Assembly (NCBI GenBank): GCA_900317865.1
Contig: ONIK01000065.1
Location: 1 to 10,975 of the forward strand
Source of the DNA: an uncultured Methanobrevibacter sp.
GTDB taxonomy: Archaea; Methanobacteriota; Methanobacteria; Methanobacteriales; Methanobacteriaceae
DNA: 10,975 nt
Direction: 5' to 3'
A program made the translations under genes and the position numbers. Shown here in pieces: positions 6,441 to 10,975 of the stretch. Below the pieces are notes generated by a model. It had not been told where the DNA came from. It did not search any database and worked only from the letters and a program-made list of their open reading frames with translations. Numbering within the stretch: the first letter of the stretch is position 1; every line of letters begins with the position of its first letter.

Positions 6441-6752
6441 TTAATCGTAATCTCTCCACTTGTGTCCGCATTCAGCACATTCAAAGAATCTTGTAGGTGC
6501 TTCATCTGCACTACGGGTTTGTTTAAGTTCATAATAAGCTTTATCATGACCGCATTCAGGACATACTTCAGTTATTTGTGATCTCATATCTTCAACTTCT
6601 CCCATATTCACAACACCCTGTTTTTCTTTAACTTTTTGAGAAACAGAGTATTCTTTGCTGTCAGAAGATAAATCTTTTGTATATCCACAACTACATTTAA
6701 GTTTATTGTCATTTGGAAGTAACATTGCTCCACAATCTGGGCAAAATTCCAT
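6441..6752 (-). CDS. tfs: Transcription factor S (TFS), transcript cleavage factor of RNA polymerase
   Basis: A 103-residue archaeal homologue of TFIIS C-terminus and RPB9/RPC11 at full family length. TFS rescues backtracked RNA polymerase by stimulating cleavage of the nascent RNA. The N-terminal zinc ribbon uses Cys4, Cys7, Cys20 and Cys22. The C-terminal ribbon uses Cys64, Cys67, Cys92 and Cys95, with the catalytic acidic pair Asp83-Glu84 in the loop RSADEAPTRFF. All key residues are present, so it should be active rather than an inhibitory paralogue. The start is fixed by GAGGTTGAT just upstream. It is third from last in the csl4-rpo11-nudix-tfs-membrane protein-tRNA order. Confidence 0.95.
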   Translation of the reverse strand: MEFCPDCGAMLLPNDNKLKCSCGYTKDLSSDSKEYSVSQKVKEKQGVVNMGEVEDMRSQITEVCPECGHDKAYYELKQTRSADEAPTRFFECAECGHKWRDYD

Positions 6753-6833
6753 TATATCAACCTCTTATTTTTTCTTTGTATTATGTTAAATATTTCATTT
6801 TAAATTATTTAAATCTATACTTTTTTAATATGA
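6753..6833 (-). promoter_or_regulatory. Spacer between the Nudix gene and tfs, possible tfs promoter
   Basis: An 81-base AT-rich gap, the largest inside the csl4-to-tRNA gene run. It holds the GAGGTTGAT ribosome site of tfs and minus-strand TATA-like stretches (for example TTTAAATAATTTAAA near 6797-6812). A separate promoter for tfs and the membrane protein is plausible but unproven. Confidence 0.35.
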
Positions 6834-7253
6834 TTATTTCTTAAAAACAGAATTAAAACAATCATTAATAATTTTTTCATGGTCAAATGCAAGATTTATT
6901 TTTTCTAAATCTTTTCTGGTAAAAATGTTAATGTCGCATGCATCATCATCAGCTTTCATTTCATTCATGTTTCCTCTGGCACTATATGTTACACTTACTG
7001 TATGGCCTCTAGGGTCTCTTGAAGGGTCGGAATATACTCCAATGAGCTTATCTAATTTAACATTAATGCTAGTTTCTTCTAAAGCTTCTCTTATGGCCGC
7101 ATCTTCTACACTTTCACCATAATCTACAAATCCTCCAGGTAATGCCCAGTAATTTTTATATGGTTCATTCTTACGTTTTATTAAAATAAAGTTTTTATTT
7201 TCATCAAAAATAAAAATATCCGTTGTTAAACTGGGATTTTTATGTTTTCCCAT
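6834..7253 (-). CDS. Nudix hydrolase, probable ADP-ribose pyrophosphatase
   Basis: A 139-residue single-domain Nudix protein. The Nudix box runs from Gly41 to Ile63: G-x5-E47-x7-R55-E56-x2-E59-E60, followed by TS instead of the usual xG, a tolerated variation. It binds the metal that hydrolyses nucleoside diphosphate-X substrates. The stretch SDPSRDPRGHTVSVTY (75-90) just after the box resembles the ADP-ribose pyrophosphatase group found in methanogens, which splits ADP-ribose into AMP and ribose-5-phosphate. That substrate is inferred. The start has ATGTGATAAA before ATG, a short Shine-Dalgarno match. It follows rpo11 by 29 bases, probably in the same transcript. No sign of secretion. Confidence 0.88.
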   Translation of the reverse strand: MGKHKNPSLTTDIFIFDENKNFILIKRKNEPYKNYWALPGGFVDYGESVEDAAIREALEETSINVKLDKLIGVYSDPSRDPRGHTVSVTYSARGNMNEMKADDDACDINIFTRKDLEKINLAFDHEKIINDCFNSVFKK

Positions 7254-7282
7254 TTTATCACATAAAAAATAAGTTATTGAAG

Positions 7283-7558
7283 TTATAAGTTTTCTTCAAT
7301 AAGTTGTTTGAAAGATTCACTGTCTTCTTTAAGTTGTTCAGCAGCTTTTTTTAATGCCTTTTTTGGATCTGCACCAGTAGTTTTAATGGTCATTATTGGT
7401 TTTCCGGTAAGCGGGTGGTCAATGTTGTAAACTGCATATTCAACATCTTCATCCTGCATTAAAATGTGTCTAAGAGCATTACAAACACCATGACTTTCAT
7501 CTTCAATTTCGAATTCTATTTCTGTTGGAGTTTGATTAAGAATTTTGATATTATCCAT
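7283..7558 (-). CDS. rpoL: DNA-directed RNA polymerase subunit Rpo11 (RpoL)
   Basis: A 91-residue subunit equivalent to eukaryotic RPB11, which pairs with Rpo3 (RPB3-like) to seed archaeal RNA polymerase assembly. Visible family features are the N-terminal strand pair ending in EFEIEDESHGVCNALRHIL, the following PLTGKP turn, and the C-terminal helix DPKKALKKAAEQLKE. I chose the ATG at 7556-7558 rather than one seven codons upstream because AAGGTAGAT lies just before it. The upstream ATG has no ribosome site and would overlap csl4 by 11 bases. With this start the gap from csl4 is 10 bases, so the two are probably one operon. Confidence 0.93.
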   Translation of the reverse strand: MDNIKILNQTPTEIEFEIEDESHGVCNALRHILMQDEDVEYAVYNIDHPLTGKPIMTIKTTGADPKKALKKAAEQLKEDSESFKQLIEENL

Positions 7559-7568
7559 ATTATCTACC

Positions 7569-8144
7569 TTAATTTTCATTTACATAGTTTATTGAAACTT
7601 TACGTTTTTCTTTTCTATTGCATGTATTACATTGAACTTCATTATTCTTATTGGTGGTGTGCATATAATCTCTGCAACGAGTACACATTGCTTTTAAAAC
7701 ACCACAATCTTTATCTACAGTACTTAAATCAACATTATCTCCGGTTATCTTAACTACTTTAGCCTGTACAATATCCCCTATTCTAAATGCATCACCTAAC
7801 TTTTCTAAATAATCTTTTTTAGCTTGGGATATGTGTATTGCACCCATGTAAGGTAAAGCTAAAGGTCTAGGATTATCTTTAATACACTCAATATTAATGT
7901 TTGCTCTTTGTGGTTTGATATCAGTTATTTGACCGTATACAATATCTCCTTTCTTTAAAAGAGCAGGTTTACCAAATTTTGAGTCAACTGAGATAACTCT
8001 CTTTTTTTGATTTATTTTAACATTTCCTAGTACTGATGATTTAATTTCTCCATTGTCATCATAAGTACCTTCTCCAGGTACATATTGTTCTATTATTCCT
8101 AATTTTTCACCTGGCATCACAATTTGTTCTTTATCTTCAACCAT
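7569..8144 (-). CDS. csl4: Exosome RNA-binding subunit Csl4
   Basis: A 191-residue cap protein of the archaeal RNA exosome, which binds RNA and feeds it to the Rrp41/Rrp42 ring for 3'-5' degradation or tailing. The N-terminal domain begins with MPGEKLG (10-16), typical of Csl4. An S1 RNA-binding domain covers about 64-145 (KKGDIVYGQITDI, then RIGDIVQAKVVKI). The C-terminal zinc ribbon has C154-x2-C157 and C172-x2-C175, all four ligands present. GGTGAT upstream of the ATG at 8142-8144 supports the first start rather than Met10. It leads a run with rpo11, a Nudix gene and tfs, placing exosome and RNA polymerase parts together. Confidence 0.94.
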   Translation of the reverse strand: MVEDKEQIVMPGEKLGIIEQYVPGEGTYDDNGEIKSSVLGNVKINQKKRVISVDSKFGKPALLKKGDIVYGQITDIKPQRANINIECIKDNPRPLALPYMGAIHISQAKKDYLEKLGDAFRIGDIVQAKVVKITGDNVDLSTVDKDCGVLKAMCTRCRDYMHTTNKNNEVQCNTCNRKEKRKVSINYVNEN

Positions 8145-8219
8145 ATTAAATCACCAAATTAAGAAAAAAATTTCATTAATATAATAATTCTATAAATATT
8201 AATATTTAAAGTTAGTGCA
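8145..8219 (-). promoter_or_regulatory. Probable promoter of the csl4 operon
   Basis: A 75-base gap between dph2 and csl4. The perfect 16-base A/T palindrome TAAATATTAATATTTA (8193-8208) contains a TATA-like AATATTTATA on the minus strand, about 50-60 bases before the csl4 ATG. Transcription would start near 8170. GGTGAT follows close to the ATG. The palindrome is pure A/T and may be nothing more than the TATA region. Confidence 0.5.
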
Positions 8220-9158
8220 CTATCTTCGTCTAAAAAGTATTTCATCTAACTGATAGTCTTCCCATTGTCTTTTATTCAATACAATTTCTAGCTCTTGTGG
8301 GGTTATTAATGGTTTTTTATACATTTGGGAATCATCGATAGCTATTCTTGGGCATGCTGTAACTATAAATGCATCTAAATCAAAATATGGGAGTAAAACA
8401 TCAGGGTTTACATTATCCAACATTATTATGAATCCTTCCATTCCCCTATCTTTAAGAAGCTTTTTTATTTCTTTTGCCAGTTCAAGTCGGTATTGTCCCT
8501 CTTTTGATGATACAACAATTCCCCATTTTTTGGCTTCACGCGCTTTTGTTATTCTGGCAAATCGAATTCTTAAGATTCTATCTGCATATTCTGTCATTTC
8601 TCTTAGTTCATTATTATATGGGTCAAGAGCATAAACTGGGGATTTAGTAAATAAATATATTCCTAATGGGTGGAAATTTCCACTTCCAATGAATAAAAAA
8701 ACATCAGCATCTAAATTTTTGATTGAAGAAAAATTACATCCCAGAACCTGGCCTTTTCTTGTACTTTTGGATGAACCAAGAACAACTTCCTTGCCGTTAT
8801 CTTCAAGAAAATCTTTCATTTCATTCAATAAATGTAAATGTTGTGTTGTGGTAACTAAAGCTATTTTTGAGTAGTCTTTTAAACTTTCAAGACATTTTTT
8901 CAAATCTTTTTTCACATCAATATTGGCAAATGCCTCTATGAATAATGTTGGTTTCATTTTATAATCGCTTACATCACATGCTCCAAAACAGGGATCACCT
9001 GAAATAATAACATTAACATCGCACTCTTCTTCAATTGAACGTGCAATGTTTACTGCCTGCATTTTAAGACCTTCAGGAAATTGAAGGCCAACATTTTTCA
9101 CATTTTTGGAATTGATTTTACGGATTACTCTGTCTAAATCCATATTATATAATGACAT
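8220..9158 (-). CDS. dph2: Diphthamide biosynthesis enzyme Dph2 (2-(3-amino-3-carboxypropyl)histidine synthase)
   Basis: A 312-residue archaeal Dph2, which forms a homodimer and transfers the 3-amino-3-carboxypropyl group of SAM to a histidine of elongation factor EF-2, the first step to diphthamide. It is a non-canonical radical SAM enzyme whose 4Fe-4S cluster is held by three cysteines from separate domains. The matching residues here are Cys61 (DPCFGACD), Cys141 (VLGCNFSS) and Cys269 (VTACPRIAIDD). Extra cysteines occur at 46, 57 and 89. The start codon follows the hpt stop after a single base, without a clear ribosome site of its own, suggesting translational coupling. Met6 is an alternative start, also without a site. 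Confidence 0.94.
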   Translation of the reverse strand: MSLYNMDLDRVIRKINSKNVKNVGLQFPEGLKMQAVNIARSIEEECDVNVIISGDPCFGACDVSDYKMKPTLFIEAFANIDVKKDLKKCLESLKDYSKIALVTTTQHLHLLNEMKDFLEDNGKEVVLGSSKSTRKGQVLGCNFSSIKNLDADVFLFIGSGNFHPLGIYLFTKSPVYALDPYNNELREMTEYADRILRIRFARITKAREAKKWGIVVSSKEGQYRLELAKEIKKLLKDRGMEGFIIMLDNVNPDVLLPYFDLDAFIVTACPRIAIDDSQMYKKPLITPQELEIVLNKRQWEDYQLDEILFRRR

Positions 9159-9159
9159 T

Positions 9160-9729
9160 TTAATCTTCTATTGTTTTTTCAATTACGACTTTTCCGTCAA
9201 TGACATCAAGTTTAATGATTGTCAATATATCGATTCCGGTTTCTTTTTCAACAAGTTTTTTACCTTCACCTTTTTCAATTATGGCTACGGCGGATTTTAT
9301 GTCTAATTTCATATCTTTTAAAGTATTTAAAAGAGCGATTAATGTTCCTCCAGTACTTACAACATCATCAATAAGTAAAATTCTTTCACCGGCATGTAAG
9401 TCATTAATAAAGAGATTTGAAGATCCATATCCTGTTTTTTGATATACTTGTTTTTCACCTTCAAGCCCATATTCTCTTTTACGGATTACAACAAATGGTA
9501 TGTCTGTTGCAAGAGATAATGCTGTTGCTAAATGAATTCCCATTGCTTCTACAGCTACAATTTTATCAATATCTAAATCTGCATGTTTATATACTATTCT
9601 TGATAATTCGCGTAGAATTTTAGGATCCATTGCTGGGACCCCATCACTTATAGGATTAACAAAATAATTATATTCTCCTTTTTTCACAATAGGTGATTCT
9701 TCCAAAGATTTTTTTACTTCCCCTAACAT
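9160..9729 (-). CDS. hpt: Hypoxanthine (purine) phosphoribosyltransferase, archaeal type
   Basis: A 189-residue type I phosphoribosyltransferase for purine salvage: PRPP plus hypoxanthine (or guanine) gives the nucleotide and pyrophosphate. The PRPP motif ILLIDDVVSTGGT is at 117-129. The N-terminal EAMGIHLATALS (61-72) and VIRKREYGLEGEKQ (81-94) segments hold the pyrophosphate and base-side loops. It resembles the archaeal HPRT group, which is closer in sequence to adenine phosphoribosyltransferases, so base specificity is inferred. I chose the ATG at 9727-9729; an in-frame GTG nine bases upstream is itself the GTGAT Shine-Dalgarno sequence of this start. It is first in the hpt-dph2 pair and divergent from srp54. 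Confidence 0.9.
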   Translation of the reverse strand: MLGEVKKSLEESPIVKKGEYNYFVNPISDGVPAMDPKILRELSRIVYKHADLDIDKIVAVEAMGIHLATALSLATDIPFVVIRKREYGLEGEKQVYQKTGYGSSNLFINDLHAGERILLIDDVVSTGGTLIALLNTLKDMKLDIKSAVAIIEKGEGKKLVEKETGIDILTIIKLDVIDGKVVIEKTIED

Positions 9730-9812
9730 AGTTATCACACAAAAATTTTAAAACATAATATAAATATAAATATATTCTAATAGATTAATAAATTTTATTT
9801 TAAAGTGATAAT
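9730..9812. promoter_or_regulatory. Divergent hpt/srp54 promoter region
   Basis: An 83-base AT-rich region. The tract ATAATATAAATATAAATATA at 9756-9775 can serve as TATA box in either direction: about 27-45 bases before the hpt ATG on the minus strand and about 40-57 before the srp54 ATG on the plus strand. Both genes use a GTGATAA ribosome site next to their start. No dyad beyond A/T symmetry is seen. Confidence 0.5.
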
Positions 9813-10975
9813 ATGCTTGGAAATTTAGGTGAAAATCTCACTAATACGATGAAAAAATTAGTGGGAATGTCAGTTATTGATAAAAAAACAATAAAAGAAG
9901 TTGTTAAAGATATTCAACGTGCATTAATTCAATCTGATGTTAATATCGCTTTAGTTTTAGATTTATCTAAAAAAATAGAAAATAGGGCTCTTGAAGAAGA
10001 ACCTCCAAAAGGTATTACTCCAAGAGAACATGTTATAACAATTATTTATGAAGAAATGGTAAATCTTTTGGGTAGCGAAGCTGCAACTCTGGATATTAAC
10101 GAAAGACCATATAAAATTTTATTCCTTGGTCTTCAGGGTAGTGGTAAAACAACCACTATCGGTAAATTATGTAGATATTTGCAGAAAAAAGGTTTCAATC
10201 CTGCTGTTGTCTGTACAGATACATGGAGACCGGCTGCTTATGAACAATTGAAACAATTAACTGAAGAAATGGATGTTCCTCTTTATGGTGATCCAAATAA
10301 TAAAGATGCACTTGATTTGGCCGAAAAAGGGTTAAAAGAATTTAAAAATCGTAAAGTTATTATTTTCGATACAGCAGGTAGGCACAAGGAAGAAGCTGAT
10401 TTGATTGCAGAAATGGATCAGTTAGATAATATTATTAATCCTAGTGAAGCTATTCTTGTTATTGATGGAACAATTGGTCAACAGGCTGGTGAACAGGCAA
10501 AAGCTTTCTCACAAGCAACAGATATCGGATCAATTATTATTACAAAATTGGACGGTTCAGCAAAAGGTGGGGGTGCATTGTCTGCAGTAGCAGAAACTGG
10601 TGCTCCAATTAAATTCATAGGTACAGGTGAAAGAATCGATGACTTCGAATTATTCGATCCAGAAAGGTTCATTTCAAGATTGCTTGGAATGGGTGATATT
10701 AAGAGTTTAATTGAAAAAGCTGAAGAAGAAATCGATGAGGATGTTGCTGAACAAACCATGAATAACATGCTTAAGGGTAAATTTACCCTTGTTGACATGA
10801 AAAATCAGTTCGATATGATGAATAAAATGGGTCCTATGCAGCAGGTATTAAATATGATTCCTGGAATGGGTAATAAAATCCCAAAAGAAGCGTCCAAGAT
10901 GACTGAAGAAAAAATTGAATCATATAAAATCATGATGTCCTCAATGACCAGAGAAGAAATGGAAAACCCAAAAAT
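9813..10975 (+). CDS. srp54: Signal recognition particle GTPase SRP54, 5' part (runs off the right edge)
   Basis: The first 387 codons are present; the family is usually about 440-460 residues, so only the end of the M domain is missing. SRP54 binds 7S RNA and signal peptides and delivers ribosomes to the FtsY receptor at the membrane. Residues 1-90 are the N domain helical bundle. The G domain has P-loop GLQGSGKTTT (106-115), DTWRPAAYEQLK (136-147), DTAGR (186-190), TKLDG (244-248) and GTGERIDDFE (270-279). The methionine-rich M domain begins near 310, with clusters such as DMMNKMGPMQ. No stop interrupts the frame. The start has AGTGATAAT before ATG. It is divergent from hpt. Confidence 0.97.
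   Translation, partial: MLGNLGENLTNTMKKLVGMSVIDKKTIKEVVKDIQRALIQSDVNIALVLDLSKKIENRALEEEPPKGITPREHVITIIYEEMVNLLGSEAATLDINERPYKILFLGLQGSGKTTTIGKLCRYLQKKGFNPAVVCTDTWRPAAYEQLKQLTEEMDVPLYGDPNNKDALDLAEKGLKEFKNRKVIIFDTAGRHKEEADLIAEMDQLDNIINPSEAILVIDGTIGQQAGEQAKAFSQATDIGSIIITKLDGSAKGGGALSAVAETGAPIKFIGTGERIDDFELFDPERFISRLLGMGDIKSLIEKAEEEIDEDVAEQTMNNMLKGKFTLVDMKNQFDMMNKMGPMQQVLNMIPGMGNKIPKEASKMTEEKIESYKIMMSSMTREEMENPK

Noticed and set aside
6431..6547. Upstream extension of the acidic membrane protein into tfs
   Set aside because: The added residues are the out-of-frame reading of conserved TFS sequence; the ATG at 6430 has its own GAGG site.
6811..6818. Another AATCTATA, matching the arm of the fprA-region dyad
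   Set aside because: A single copy without a partner arm in AT-rich DNA; expected by chance.
1..10975. CRISPR array, insertion sequence, toxin-antitoxin or defence system
   Set aside because: No regularly spaced repeats, transposase-like frames, terminal repeats or paired small genes were found; nearly all DNA is assigned to conserved genes.

Overview
This window looks like chromosomal DNA from a low-GC methanogen of the order Methanobacteriales, most likely Methanobrevibacter or a close relative. The evidence is the gene set: a methanogen-type V4R redox regulator beside an F420H2 oxidase, the archaeal proteins TFS, Rpo11, Csl4, Dph2 and archaeal SRP54, cobalamin methyltransferase CbiL, and an archaeal tRNA-Arg with no encoded CCA. 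Base composition is strongly AT-rich. Most starts carry Shine-Dalgarno sequences of the GAGGTGAT type. The genus is inferred from general resemblance and was not tested by any search.

Layout. Bases 1-2564 form an oxidative-stress module. A rubrerythrin-like gene (cut by the window edge) and the F420H2 oxidase fprA run leftward. The regulator msvR runs rightward from a shared intergenic region that contains inverted repeats. cbiL (minus strand) converges on msvR, with stop codons overlapping by a few bases. A Rad3/XPD/DinG-type iron-sulfur helicase (plus strand) diverges from cbiL. A gap of about 205 bases follows with no convincing gene, then an oligo-T terminator and tRNA-Arg(UCG) on the minus strand.

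Bases 5459-9729 are a minus-strand block of information-processing genes. In transcription order they are hpt-dph2 (purine salvage, diphthamide synthesis), then csl4-rpo11-nudix-tfs-acidic two-TM membrane protein-tRNA-Arg. This block ties together RNA polymerase (Rpo11, TFS), the RNA exosome (Csl4) and translation (diphthamide, tRNA). SRP54 starts divergently from hpt and runs off the right edge.

Functionally, the left part removes oxygen and peroxide under redox control. The right part is housekeeping with synteny expected in this order of archaea. I see no CRISPR array, insertion sequence, restriction or toxin system, or clear defence island. The items most worth a second look are the dyads between fprA and msvR, the uncharacterised acidic membrane protein downstream of TFS, the zinc-motif N-terminus of the helicase, and the possible gene remnant beside the tRNA.
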